NCBI GenBank assembly: GCA_037957365.1
Contig: JARHVA010001175.1
Span: 767,501 to 831,500, forward strand
Source: Torreya grandis
Taxonomy: Eukaryota > Streptophyta > Pinopsida > Cupressales > Taxaceae
DNA: 64,000 bases
Direction of reading: 5' to 3'
Shown here: positions 50,622 to 62,040 of the stretch, piece after piece
How positions within the stretch are numbered: position 1 is the stretch's first letter
Layout: each line of letters starts with the position of its first letter
Program-made: the position numbers and the translations under genes
Notes under the pieces: model-generated
What the model saw: only the letters and a program-made list of their open reading frames with translations
Told to the model about the DNA's origin: nothing
The model's database searches: none

Positions 50622-50910
50622 GGCCATGAATTTAAGACATTCCCTCACTAAAATATGTAAATACAAAGAATATGTATAAGTTTTGTGGTCATGTTATTAT
50701 TACGTTCCCTCACTATAATCTATAAAATGAGAATGTATAATATTTTTGAGGTCATTTTATTATGACATTCCCCCATTACAATCTAGAAACTAAGAATATA
50801 TATAAGTGTGGGGGTCATTACTTTATGACATGAACCCACTAAAATTTGGATAATTATGAAAATTTGGAGTTCATGCATTCTATGACATTCCCCCACTAAA
50901 ATTGTACACC
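50622..50910. repeat. 63-bp tandem array in the left LTR of element 3
   Basis: Units begin at about 50622, 50687, 50750, 50813 and 50869 with GGTCAT or a close variant, each followed after about 10 bp by GACATTCCCCCACT or a variant and then an AAGAATATGTATAAG-like part. Spacing is 65, 63, 63 and 56 bp. I see no equivalent number of copies in the right LTR, so copy number has changed since insertion. Confidence 0.75.
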
Positions 50911-51845
50911 GTTTTAAGGTGAGGGAAATATAAACTGGTAGGTACCTTACTTCAAAATGAGAAGGTAGTTGTGTGGTATATGTATGAACCATGTAGTATA
51001 TAGGGATAACATTTAAAAGCTGATATATCAATTATGATCATAGTATATGATCACATCATGTCCTAAAATGCTTGATATAGATCATGGTAATGTCTGGAGT
51101 GTAATAATAAAATGTCAACAAAAAATCAATCACACACATAAGATCACTCAATATAATGCAAATTAATGGTCCTAGGAGACTTCATACAAGGGGCATGTTC
51201 AAATACCACATAATAGAATTGAATGACATTTTAAAATGTTAAATAGATATATAATGACATATATAAATGCCTAATCAATTTTAATTGGAATAGGGAAAAA
51301 TATATAAGGAACTCATTAAAATGTTCTAAAATCAAGAAAATAATGAGAAATGAAATATAGTTAGGGAAGTTAAAAATAGATGAACCAAAAATAACCAACA
51401 TAAGCATATTATACTAGCACTTACATATATGTAATAAAAAATTGTTATGTAGTATGGAATATCAAGTACAATATGAAATATATGAGCATGGATATATCCA
51501 TGTGTTATAAATATAATCTCAAACATGATAAATGTGGAAATGATCATAAAGGATACATAACCTATATTAATTGTGATCAAATAAATAAATGCCCCAACAT
51601 ATTATATGATGTGAGTAGAGGAAAGGTCCAATATCTAAAAATTCATATATCATGTGTATGGGTATTATTATATCACACTCAAATATGCATGAAACATGTG
51701 TATATAATAATTAAATTAAATTCTATCTAATAACATAAAACAATCTAGTAAAATCTAGGAATGTTGAATATTTTTGTATTTTTAAATTTATTTGAATGTT
51801 TTTTTTAATTTTTTTTTTGGATTTGGAATATTTGATAATAAAAAT

Positions 51846-52370
51846 TATATCCTATTATCCCATCCAATTCATTCTCTTATGTATCTTCAAGATCAAAATA
51901 TGGTAGTTAAAACTAGTGGAACTGCTAAAGAACATGCATAGAAGTCATATTTGTATCTATAGAATTTGTGGTGTCTTAGGTATGTGTAATAGGAATTCAT
52001 AGCCATAAATAAAAAATATAAAAATTAGTGGTTTATGTAACCCATAATTGAGTTCACTATGGTTTATTTGGATTAGTTGTAATTAGAACATGTTTAATTA
52101 TTCTACGTAACTAAGTATGTTGTGTAGGTGTAGAGGAATATTTTATAGAATCCAGTGTGTGTCTCTAGTGTCAAGTAATCTCAAGTATGGGATATATAGG
52201 AAAAGGTATTAAATTTTTCTTACCATTTTATGGATGATTAACCTTAGTAGGTTTGATAATTACCTATCTAATTATTTCTTGTTCAAGTGGATGTTCATAT
52301 GAAATTATATGAACTATGACCATTATGTTAGTATGAATTTGTTTAATACACACATGCATTTTGAAAGGTA
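51846..52370 (-). other. Internal 3' part of element 3, no pol domain
   Basis: Between the protease remnant and the left LTR on the minus strand. No reverse transcriptase or integrase motif in any frame, although this is where they would lie. A polypyrimidine-rich stretch near 51865-51885 could be the complement of a polypurine tract, but the assignment is weak. Confidence 0.45.
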
Positions 52371-52620
52371 CTACACAAAGTTTATGTATCCAATATCATC
52401 AAAAAAAAATATAAAATACTCTTGTATATGGTATAACAAATGAGGTGGTAACCATATATGTTGGACCAACCTATAAAGATAAATCAATCTCACCAATAAT
52501 GTGTTGTGATGACCCATAAAATTATCTAATAGTTTTTTTTGAAGGGTATAAATCATCATGTGTATATCCGAAATTATTTAATTTCATAGTACATACATTA
52601 TCACTATCACTATTATCTAT
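52371..52620 (-). pseudogene. Protease fragment of element 3
   Basis: On the minus strand one frame reads FYGSSQHIIGEIDLSL around 52530-52480, corresponding to the middle of Athila/Tat-type proteases, where a charged segment ending in VIG-E-I-x-L-P precedes the final strand. The active-site motif upstream and the GRPWIH signature downstream are not readable. A second frame is open at 52559-52371 but has no motif of its own. Confidence 0.5.
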
Positions 52621-52879
52621 CATAAAACTATATATATGTTGATGGCATAAGTATGTTTGAATAACTAATGAATGAAAATCTTATTCATCATCTAATATTA
52701 CATCATCATCAGATGTAATAGAGGTTATCTAAACCATAGGAGGTAATGTGCATGTAAAATTAACAATAATACCATATAATGGATGCCCATAATGTGATGG
52801 AGGAGGATGTGAGTTTTATGTCATTTGCTCTTTTGGATCTTTCTTAGAATGATCTTGTAAAGGATTGTTAATATTTTTT

Positions 52880-54344
52880 TATTCTACTAATTACCAGGTT
52901 GTGAACATGAATCCTTTAGAGTATCATCGAAGGTAATCTTTTGTTCATCTAAAAAGTCTTGAATTTTATGTGTCAAGGTATAAAATATGTTTTTATAATG
53001 CCTAGGGCCTTGGTGATACTCATAATATGTGTTAGCATCATTCCTTTAAGTAGAGCTCAACTCATATCAATCTATATAGGATGAGGGAGAGATATGAGAT
53101 AAGAATCCAAAATATTACAAAGTAAAGATTCTAGATACTCAGGTAAGCATGAAAATTATCTCTTAGGTGGATTGTATAATATGTGTTGATTAGGTTATTA
53201 TGACACTATGTTAACCATTATTATTTTTTAATTTTTAATTTCTATAAGTTTCATCTTACAACTCAGTTTGATATGAAATTTATTATTTGATGTAGTTAGT
53301 GTGTTTGCTACATACTTAATCTTGTTTAATGAAAATAGATTCATTTCACAATATCAAACAATATGGCATAATCCATCAAAAAATTGAAATTTTTGAAAAT
53401 AATGGACTCATCTAGTGGGGAAAGCAAACTTTTCTTGAATATTTCAAAGTTATTTATCTACCATTGGATTTTTCATTTTGACAATCATTATTTTATATCT
53501 AAAAACATATTCATTGATATATCGATTGGTTCCTTATTTGATATTTCCAATTTAAGCATATGACATCTTTTTAGTGATGTTTCTAGAAAAATGTTCTAGT
53601 AATTTATTTGCTAGAGGTTTGAATGATCTCACTAATTGGATTGGTAAATCATAGAACCATTGTAATCATAGGATTTGACATTCCTTGTAAATAATTTAGT
53701 CAAAATTTTACCATTGGGAGCATAATCAAGATATGTTACATAGAAATATCAAAGATGTTTTTTAGGATCACCCTTGCCATCATAAAATGTGAACTTGGGT
53801 GTAACAAAAATAGTTGGCAAAGGGTGAAATATATTTAAGGTGAAAGAGTATTATGTAACATTTCTTGTGAATCAATATCATAAGGTGAATTCATAGAATT
53901 TTGGTCAATATTAGTAACCTTAGTTTTTAAATGCTTAATAGTTTATATAGGATATTGCACATTTTGAACACTAAGGTTTGAAGTTTGAGAAGTCACCAAA
54001 GGAGGTGTACCCATGGTTTGATATGATATAGGTATTAAAATCAGTAATTATGTTGAATTTCCATGGTTAGCATGGAGAATTTAGTAATAGTAGTATTTAT
54101 TTAAGGGAAAGTTATTGTAAATACATGACCCCTACCCCCATTGGATGTAGTAAGTCATGATGTACTCAAGGGAAGGGTTATTGTATTGGAATTAGTTTTA
54201 TTACCTCCTGAGATGCCCCATCACTAGGTGAGGATACCTTAGCCTTAACATGTTTATTGATTTCAACTCTTGTAACATAAAAAATGCATCCATTAAGGTC
54301 TTGTTGTTATTGAGATGATTGAATATTACTTTCTTATCTTCCAT
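52880..54344 (-). pseudogene. gag: gag of element 3, decayed
   Basis: Starts with ATG at 54344 (MEDKKVIFNHLNNNKTL). On the minus strand the capsid region shows DGKGDPKKHLRYFYVTYLD at about 53785-53730, then LPIQLVRSFKPLANKLLEHF (about 53648-53590) and INEYVFRYKIMIVKM (about 53522-53480). The C-terminal part reads TYYEYHQGPRHYKN (about 53030-52990), the Cys/His-containing segment in this gag family with the Cys changed to Tyr, and ends near DDTLKDSCSQPG at about 52900. At least three frameshifts and several Gln-position stops. The motifs are those of Athila/Tat-type gag proteins. Confidence 0.75.
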
Positions 54345-54477
54345 TTGAAATTAATTTTGTAATTACTATTTTCAATTAGTTATAAATATAAAATTGATAA
54401 ATTGAAACAACAATTTATAGTAATCAAAAATTACAAAAATAGAAATCCCTAGGTAAATTTAGGATTTTGAGACCAAT

Positions 54478-54491
54478 GGTCAGGTTCACCA
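54478..54491 (-). other. Primer-binding site of element 3
   Basis: On the minus strand the sequence after the LTR end is TT and then TGGTGAACCTGACC. It begins TGG, as required to pair with the CCA end of a tRNA, and its place 2 bp from the LTR is correct. It is not the common iMet site; the tRNA cannot be named with confidence. Confidence 0.6.
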
Positions 54492-56881
54492 AATGTTTAA
54501 ACCTAAATTTAGATTGTGGGGACATCTGGTTAATAAATATATAGATATTTATAACTTAATGGTGATAAACTAATCTATAGAAGCCCAATTAATGGAAAAC
54601 TTAGATAGATATCATTCTAAATTTATATAATTGAGATTGCTAAAAATAGTAAAGTATAGTTATGTAAAGATATTTCAATAAATAATAAAAAATGGTAATT
54701 AATTGGTTTAATGTGTGTATATATATTTAAATATAATCACATTTAAAATATTGAATATTAGTATTTTGAATAAATCTTCAAATTTTATAAATTATACTTA
54801 TGTGGTTATGGACACTATTAGTGTCTGACTGTGATGTATATGTCTAGTACAAAATAATGAATGGATTTAGTGTGACCAAGTTCACCATTATATGTTTTTG
54901 GTCACCTTTTTACTGATTTATTTATATCTAAGATACGGTTTTCACTCTTTATTAATTGATCAAAGCCTAACTCTTCACCCTTCTTCACCCTTACAATGAG
55001 TTTCCAAAAAAATGGGTTCATGGGATAATAGTGTTGAGCTAACCAAAATACCCCCTTTGTCAATGGGAATTTATTACATATCCAATAATCTAAGGAGGGC
55101 CTCATACTTATGTAGTTATCCCATATGTTTGATACATTGTGTACACAAGGTGCAATATATTATATGAAGATACATGCAATGATCTAGCTTGTAATTTGAT
55201 AAATATCACTCATGGACTCATATTTGAATGCTTTATATTGTCATATGGTTTCTTCTATGATTGATATGAAAATAAGGATGAATATGGTAAAATATAGTTC
55301 TTATGTAGTTTATCAATTTAGATTTGGTAGGTGTTTGCTTAGTATTTTATAGATGAAGAATGAGAAGGCTTAGACTTGTATTTAACAACACCTTTTGAAA
55401 ATATAGCATGGTAGTGTTCAATAAGACAATTAGACTCACCCATGGGTTTCAATCATTTTATAAATTAGTTGAATTTTTTCTAATAGATACTATATAAGGA
55501 TGTGGGCACTATCATCAAAATTAGTGTCCCTTTGTTGTTGGTAGTGTTCAAAAGCCTAGAAAATAGGTATGGATCTAAAACTAACAATGAAGGATGTTTA
55601 TCAGGTTTTAATCACTATGTGTAGTAAATGATACCTCAATCATCAAAATGATATAGATCAGACTAATATATAAGTATTTATGCACAATTATATGGTGAAT
55701 GTGAACCTTTTGGCATTAGGGAGGTATAAAACTAAAGGCTAGAGCCCTAATTTATATTTTTCAAATGTACAAGATTGAGATGCCATAAATATTAAATTTT
55801 ATATTTTATATAATAGGGCATATTTTATCAATGTGAAATAGTGTATAAATATGTACCAAATATGTGACAAATCTCTATCAAATGAGAACTTAATTTGTTT
55901 TTATATAAGTACAATTTGGTAATTTTTCACACCATCAACACATAAGGAAGATGGGTCAACCCTAAGGAAATGTTTGATCTTAAAAATTATTTATTTATAG
56001 GAGAGGGTTGGCTCTAACCATTTTGGTTTATTATTTACAAGAGATAATGATAAAAACTAAAAATACTAACTTGTATAAAGGTGGAATTAAATGAGGGTTT
56101 GAAGATGTCTATGAAGGATATTCAATAAGTTTAAAATAGAAAATGAGGTACTTATATGTGTGTAATAGTAGAAAAAAAGGTTCAAATCATAAATTAGCAT
56201 GAAAATGTGATATAATGTTGGATTAGGACCATGTTTGTGTGCTCAATCCATGTGTGGTAAATGTGTGTCAAGCTTATCATTGGAAAGTAATGAAAACCAG
56301 ATATTAGTATCCACAAATTTCCTAATTTTCTTCTAGTAATGGAATAGATATAGTAAAAGGATAAAATATACCTAAGTGTGTACTACACACTTTTTATTTC
56401 ATGTGAATATAAAATTATTTAATTAAATAAATTAAAAAAGTCCTACAATTATGTGTATCGAATGCCCTTAGATTGAAAATTTTAATCTAAAACTTTTTTT
56501 AAAAATTTTGAAAGAGCAAAGGTAAGAATACACTTGTATATTGGCGAAAACCATATTTCCATTTCAAATTGTTGTATATGAAACCTATTTGTTAAATAAT
56601 TAAATAAAATTATGAATATTTGCTAAATCACATGGAAAAATTAGGTGATTGTGCCCAAAATATTTGTAAGACTCATGGGTTTGAAATACAACATGCCCCA
56701 ACTATCATGTATATGGGGAGAAGTACACAATGTAATAACCTAGATAACTATTCATTTAATGAGGGAAACATCATTTTATATTCTCTAAAATAAACTTAAT
56801 TAAACAATATATATGGATTATAGATTAGATTGTATAATCTCACTCGATATAACTCCATGTAAACAAAATGCTTGATCAAAA

Positions 56882-57103
56882 GGGAATGAACAATGTTCAT
56901 TCCCACATCATGAGTGTATGATTTATTTTATAGTTTCATGTGAGATAATTAAATGTAGAGTATAATACATGATCAAAATATAATGAATAAATTTCCTTCC
57001 CCCATCATGACCATAAATTTGATAAGTGTGAAATGGAATGATAACCATTTATCATTCAATTGTAAATTGTGTTTTTTTGTATGTGCATGAACCATTATCA
57101 TGC
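56882..57103. repeat. Series of palindromic repeats in the right LTR of element 3
   Basis: GGGAATGAAC-AAT-GTTCATTCCC at 56882-56904 is a perfect 10-bp inverted repeat with a 3-base loop. GAATGATAA-CCAT-TTATCATTC at 57036-57057 has 9-bp perfect arms. GCATGA and TCATGC at 57085-57103 have 6-bp arms. A decayed relative lies near 56980-57000 (ATGAATAAATTTCCTTCCCCC). The first two and the decayed one are each associated with GATCAAAA or CATCATGA words, so they look like diverged copies of one palindromic unit. Confidence 0.75.
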
Positions 57104-57492
57104 CTCATTACTCTAAAATTGTGTACATGGGAAAGAACTTGTAGCATGACACTTCAATATGTATAAGCTGATACATAATTCTTTACATCTATATGATAAA
57201 TTTTGAGAACCTATATTTTAAATGTATGTGTCTGTTGAAAACTTAATTCATGTTACTATATAACTATGTGCATATGCACCCAAATGTGTATGAATTTATG
57301 CTAAAGTACATATAAATTGAGTGCATATACATAGAATTCTACCACATAATTTATATCAATGTTCTAATATTTTACATGTAACTAAACCATTTGATATATG
57401 AATGATTTTGAATCTATAAAATATGTACTCTAATATTATTTTTTGTTAATAGAGACTTATGTCTCTATGATAACTCCAATTTTATGCCCCCT

Positions 57493-57535
57493 TTTTGAGA
57501 TGAGGGATGTGTCATGTAAGTCACTCATCTCAAAA
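57493..57535. repeat. 12-bp-arm hairpin in the right LTR of element 3
   Basis: TTTTGAGATGAG (57493-57504) and CTCATCTCAAAA (57524-57535) are perfect inverted repeats with a 19-base loop. The left LTR has a decayed equivalent at about 50913-50960 (TTTTAAGGTGAG ... CTTACTTCAAAA), so the structure predates the insertion. A role in the LTR RNA (for example polyadenylation or packaging) is possible but only inferred. Confidence 0.75.
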
Positions 57536-57792
57536 TAAGAGTTAATTATATCATATCATGTATAATTATAGTATTATATTATATCACATAAAAATGTGAA
57601 GAGTATGTCATCATAGTAATTTATATGTAAATCAAGGCATTATATAACATATGTAATACATGACATTTAAGTTTCATGTCTAGATAGATGTATCAATGAA
57701 ACATGTAATGGTAGGATCACTAAATAAGACTACATGATAAAAGTGAATTTCAATGTTATCAAGATAAACAATCACAAGTGTTAGTATCACAC

Positions 57793-57995
57793 ATAAGACC
57801 AAGGGCACATAAAAGGTACATTAATATGTTGCAATAAATAAGGACAAGGGAAACATGCAAGGGGAAATAAACATGTCATAAATAAGGGAACTTGAATATG
57901 CCATATAAAACAAGGTCAAGGGCCACACTAAAGGAACATAATTATGTCACAAATAAGGCCAAAGGGCCACACATAATAAATAAGCACAAAGTATC
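57793..57995. repeat. 44-bp tandem array in the right LTR of element 3
   Basis: Units beginning AATAAGGACAAGGG or a variant start at about 57793, 57837, 57881, 57908 and 57952. Three intervals are 44 bp and one is a truncated 27 bp. The left LTR shows at most one related unit near 51135. Confidence 0.7.
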
Positions 57996-58490
57996 ATATC
58001 ATGAAAGAGAGTAATTGCATTTATGAAGCATAAAATAATAAAACAGGTCTATGTTATCTATATGTATCATGTCAAATCATAGTATAATATCATATTCATG
58101 TATCACTATATAATATATAACTTAACAATATATTTGTAAGTAATATAAGTATTTCAACATGGTATAAAATTCTATAAAAATATATAACCTGTAATAGTGA
58201 AACATGTAGAAATAGATGCCCCTAGTATCAACATGGCCATTAGGTAGAGGAAAGTTCAACATATGTATGTCCATGTGTAATATGTATGACCTACATCGAA
58301 ATAATATACATGAAATGCATGTGTATTAAAATTATATGGCATATACCAAACATGTGATAAATAACATATGTAAATAGTGTTATATAGTAATCATGTCATG
58401 CTTATGTCTTGAATTTTTATTTTTTGAATATTTTTAATTTTTCTAATTTAAAAAGTAGGAAAAAAGGTCTTGGGACCAAAAAAAAGCTAC

Positions 58491-58598
58491 CCCTATGGAA
58501 AAAAGTTTCAAATGAGACAAGAATAGTTCATTAATATCAAATGCACAACATTAAAATAGTAGACAAAACAAAAAGCAAAGTAGCATTAACATAGGAAA
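58491..58598. other. Junction between element 3 and the unknown minus-strand gene
   Basis: Short A-rich interval with no feature recognised. The true right end of element 3 may lie in it. Confidence 0.4.
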
Positions 58599-60726
58599 CT
58601 AGGGACTATCAAATGTCCCATACTTAGCTAAGAATTTGACAATTTCTTTGTAGTCACCAAGACTGTTAATACCAACATTTTTGTCCTTACTATCAAAGTC
58701 TTTCACTCTATCAAAAACTATAGCCACATGCTTGAGAGACTTAGCCACATATTTAACCATGATCCTCCATTTCTTATTCATATTTTCCATTTAAGTCTTG
58801 ATCACCATGATATATTTTGTTGTCTTAGTGCATAGAGAGTAGTTTTTTCCCTTCTCTTAGTCATTGTAATCCTTGGTGTCCTCTTCCATCTCCTTTGAAT
58901 AGGGCTCATTCATTTCTAGGATGTAGCTAATACTTTCCACCTCACATTCTAGTTCATAGAGGGTTTCATCAATTTCTCTTTTAACATCTATAAATAAATT
59001 AGAAACATTAGAAATAACAATATCTTTAGGGTTAATATAAGAGTTCCTATTAATTCTACTAGATCTATGAACACCTAAACTACCTCCCCTACTATCCACA
59101 AATAGTTTATGGTCTTGGGTCAACTCCTTTCCTTCCTCCATAGTGCCACCAATATTCTTAGGACTATTTTTAGTCATTTTGGGGTGAACATAGACTTATT
59201 CCTTATAATTATTCTGGATTCTCTTATTGGGTACCTTTCCCAACTCCTAAATGGGGGGGATGTGCTTTCCACTAATAGATAAAGGGGAATGGGTAGGATA
59301 ATCAATTAGAGGGGTAACTCTAAAAATGTTGTATTCAATAGAATTGGGCCCCTCAAATTGAATTTATGGAGTTTTGGGGGTCCCCTTGAATGCTTTGCTC
59401 TTACTTTTCTTGGTAAGAGATAGGTTAGTCAAGGATTCATCTAGAAGTCTCACTTTAATTGGCTTAGGGGTACATAAAGCTAGATATAAGTGATAGAACC
59501 TAAAAATAAGGCCTTGATGGATAGGGATAGGGTGATCATCTAGTTTTTTGGCCCAATGCTCCTTAGTCAATTTGACCAAATTTTCCAAAGAAGACATAAG
59601 AAATAAAAAAACTAATATCCAATCTATGTTTTAAATGATTAAGGAGCGCAAAGTGGTAGTAATAAAAAACTTATACCTATGCTCAAGGGTGAAATATTTC
59701 ATTATCATGAGGTAGAATTTTCCCCATGAAATTGGAAATTTATCATGCTTGAAACCCCCATGAAGTTTAGTAGCTACTTTCCCTTCCTTGAAAATAATTA
59801 CCATATTATCTAGGTCTAGAACCTTACTGTGGTGGTAGATTTTCTTAGCTTTGGTGGGAAGCCTAGTAGCCTATCCAATCACCTCCTATAAAACCTCAAA
59901 GCTAATTCCTCCCATGCATACCCTTCTGGAGTCTTCTTCCCAAGATTCAATGAATTATAAAGATAATTTTTTGTCATGCCCAATCATCCCTTCAAGAAAG
60001 GTGACCACTCCCCCCTCCTTAATGGTATGTTAGACAGTGGGGTTTTGGCAAAATTCCTCTAAAGAATATGGCTCAATCTTAACAATATCACCTCTCATAC
60101 TAAAATAATAAATATCCTAAATTTACTTAGATCAAGTGATAACATAGCCAATATAACTGGTACATCTTATTAAGCCTTTCACATAATAAAAGGGCTAAAA
60201 TCAACCCTATCCCCTCACCTTGTAATAATTATAGGGATTAACTAGACCTTTACTATGCTCATGCTTCACCTTGGCCTTATCCCTTGATCACCAATTTGTG
60301 CCAATATTAGAATCATAATAGTTAAGGTAAGTAATTAAATGATTTACCTTATTCCAACTCACTCTATAGACACCACTCACTTTCATCATTAGCCAATTTG
60401 TCCTTTTTTATCTAGCTAACTATCTCAGCATTCTATCTATTGACCACATGTCCCTCCCTTTTCACTTTAGGAAATACAAGCATCCAATCATCATGACTCA
60501 CTTTGATTTGTTTCCTTGACTTCCAACTAAGCCAAGAGTTTGACCAAAGCTTTTCCATTTTTTCCACATGCCATCTAGGGAGCTTTAGGTGTATAATAAA
60601 TAAATTCTCATGAACAAGAGGAATAGGCCTCATCAAATTATAATCAATTAAAGTCTTCTTGGAAGTATATTCTTGGTTTTTGGAATAATCCATATCAAAT
60701 TCATTTGAAGTCCTTCCTCTATTCAA
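58599..60726 (-). pseudogene. Decayed gene of unknown function, minus strand
   Basis: About 700 codons in a few overlapping frames. The N-terminal part (60726-60433, open for 97 codons) has WLSWKSRKQIKVSHDDWML and VFPKVKREGHVVN. A middle part at about 60095-59640 reads MRGDIVKIEPYSLEEF, then VCMGGISFEV and VIIFKEGKVATKLHGGFK. An open part at 59597-59364 follows, then a charged C-terminal part (59177-58857, then 58790-58599) with an acidic helical stretch. Stops lie mainly at Gln, Trp or Arg positions. I recognise no catalytic motif. The architecture (globular N-terminal region, Lys/Ser/Pro-rich middle, acidic helical end) suggests a nucleic-acid-associated or retroelement accessory protein, but this is inference. 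It sits just downstream of a LINE in the same orientation, and no known LINE has such a frame after its RNase H. Confidence 0.6.
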
Positions 60727-60929
60727 ATGATATCAACCTACTCCTATTAAAAAAATATAGAAAGTGACTATGATCCCACATAGATTAAACCACATGGATA
60801 TTTCCATATTTTATAAAAAAGTTTAAATTCTATTGAGTAAAGCTAGAAATGTCATCCAACATCACCACCCATCACTATTACTTCCTAAATTGACCATTGA
60901 ATACAAAATTTAGATATGAGTGAATCTAT

Positions 60930-61265
60930 GCTCTTCTAAGGTGTTTAAAATCATCTAAATATATCCTATTAAGTTTGTCAGCTTCCATCCTATGTCTATT
61001 ATTCCAAGCATGGCATTGACTATTAATTTAGATTCCCCTTCAACATGAAGCTTTTGAATGTTTAGTGAAATTGAAAGTTTGATGCCCCACAACATTTCTT
61101 GGGCTTCCACCTCATTTTTACTTTTGATACCAATTATCCTAGAGTAGGATACCACCAAAGTACCTAAATCAGTTATGATAATACCTCCACCACTAGCCAC
61201 TCCTAGGTTTCCTTTGGTAGCCCCATCAAACTTGAGCTTGTGACAACCTTCCTAAGGTAATGACC
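60930..61265 (-). pseudogene. RNase H domain of the LINE
   Basis: KLKFDGATKGNLGVASGGG at about 61240-61184 gives the first catalytic Asp (FDG at 61230-61222). EVEAQEMLWGIKLS (about 61113-61072) gives the catalytic Glu. The third position reads EGESKLIVNAML (about 61043-61008), with Glu where most family members have Asp. The C-terminal His-Asp segment is eroded after THI near 60930. Open for 81 codons at 61200-60955. It belongs to the RVT_3 family fused to plant L1 reverse transcriptases. Confidence 0.78.
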
Positions 61266-61499
61266 ATTTGGTATTATCCATTGACATATTTTTATTATTA
61301 TCAATTTAGAAGGTGTTTAAGTTAACATTCCATTGATCCAATAATTTTTGAGCTTCTAGTCTTGGGGGGTTCTCCATAGTTTTGAATTTGCAGGTATTAA
61401 TATTCTCTACTAGAAGCTTTAAGAGAGATAGAAATACCTCCATAGGGGTTTTATATTAGTCTTTGAAATTTTTTTTATTGCATTATTTACACAAAATCC

Positions 61500-62040
61500 A
61501 ATAAATATGAGGGGGGATTTGTGACCATAGTTCCTTCATAATAGGAAAACAAGATTTGGATCGGGGTCTCTAATTTTCAACCAAATCTTCTAGCTTATCA
61601 TTATAAATCTCTATTTAATGGGGATCCAAACCTCCCAAGAAAATTTTCACTGTAGAATAATGTGAGTGGATGTTTCTTATTTATAAATAATGAATCTATT
61701 AGGTATTTTAATACCTTTCTTCTTTAAATTGTCAATGGTCATTATTTTGTTATGGATTAGAATCCATTAGAAGAAATTGATTTTAGGAATCAGTTTAGGA
61801 AGCTAGGTTTTCCTCCATAGGTTCTCCTTTCCCAAGTATATAAGTAGTCTATAAGCACTATTCATAGTGAATAAACCTTTATCATATTTATCCTAGACCA
61901 GTCGATCTTATTTAGGAAAAATGGATAACCTAAACTCAAATAGTTCCCCTTGTAGTTATATATCCAAATTTGTATTATCCTCTTGATCCTTACTATAATC
62001 TATAATGTTCTTCTAGTTCTTGACACTCCCATCTCTATTG
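61500..62040 (-). pseudogene. Reverse-transcriptase zinc-binding domain of the LINE
   Basis: The minus strand reads FTMNSAYRLLIYLGKENLWRKT at about 61888-61823, followed by LPKLIPKINFF and ILIHNKIMTIDNLKKKG to about 61700. This is the zf-RVT domain between reverse transcriptase and RNase H in plant LINEs. The Cys/His residues near its end are lost among stops. Confidence 0.72.

Larger units (their letters stand above)
48481..51845 (-). repeat. Left LTR (3' LTR on the minus strand) of element 3
   Basis: Starts TGCTTAACCCTAAATT on the plus strand, matching TGTTTAAACCTAAATT at 54494. Further anchor pairs: TTTTGGTCACCTTTTTA (48904 and 54896), CCAATAATC-AAGGAGGGCCTCA (49088 and 55081), TAGTGTCCCT (49530 and 55522), and TAGAGGAAAG (51615 and 58246). 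It lacks about 480 bp relative to the right copy near 49990. Confidence 0.72.
48481..58490 (-). mobile_element. Gag-protease-only LTR element on the minus strand (element 3)
   Basis: Direct repeats at 48481 to about 51845 and 54494 to about 58490 flank an internal region of about 2.65 kb. The minus-strand primer site at 54491-54478 lies 2 bp from the LTR end, which sets the orientation. The internal region encodes gag and the end of a protease on the minus strand. No reverse transcriptase, RNase H or integrase motif is visible, so it would have depended on another element. The repeats look 70-75% identical by eye with several indels, making this the oldest of the three LTR elements. The far LTR ends and the target duplication are unresolved. 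It resembles the plant gag-only terminal-repeat elements (TR-GAG), but a full-length element that later lost pol cannot be excluded. Confidence 0.7.
54494..58490 (-). repeat. Right LTR (5' LTR on the minus strand) of element 3
   Basis: Begins TGTTTAAACC on the plus strand (CA end on the minus strand). It is collinear with 48481-51845 apart from an extra part of about 480 bp near 55850-56480 and different numbers of tandem units. The far end is uncertain by about 50 bp. Confidence 0.7.

Noticed and set aside
51332..51730. Overlapping open stretches on both strands in the left LTR of element 3
   Set aside because: Composition is that of A+T-rich simple sequence (Ile/Tyr/Phe-rich), with no counterpart in the other LTR.
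59851..60033. Plus-strand open stretch of 60 codons
   Set aside because: Shadow of the minus-strand unknown pseudogene.
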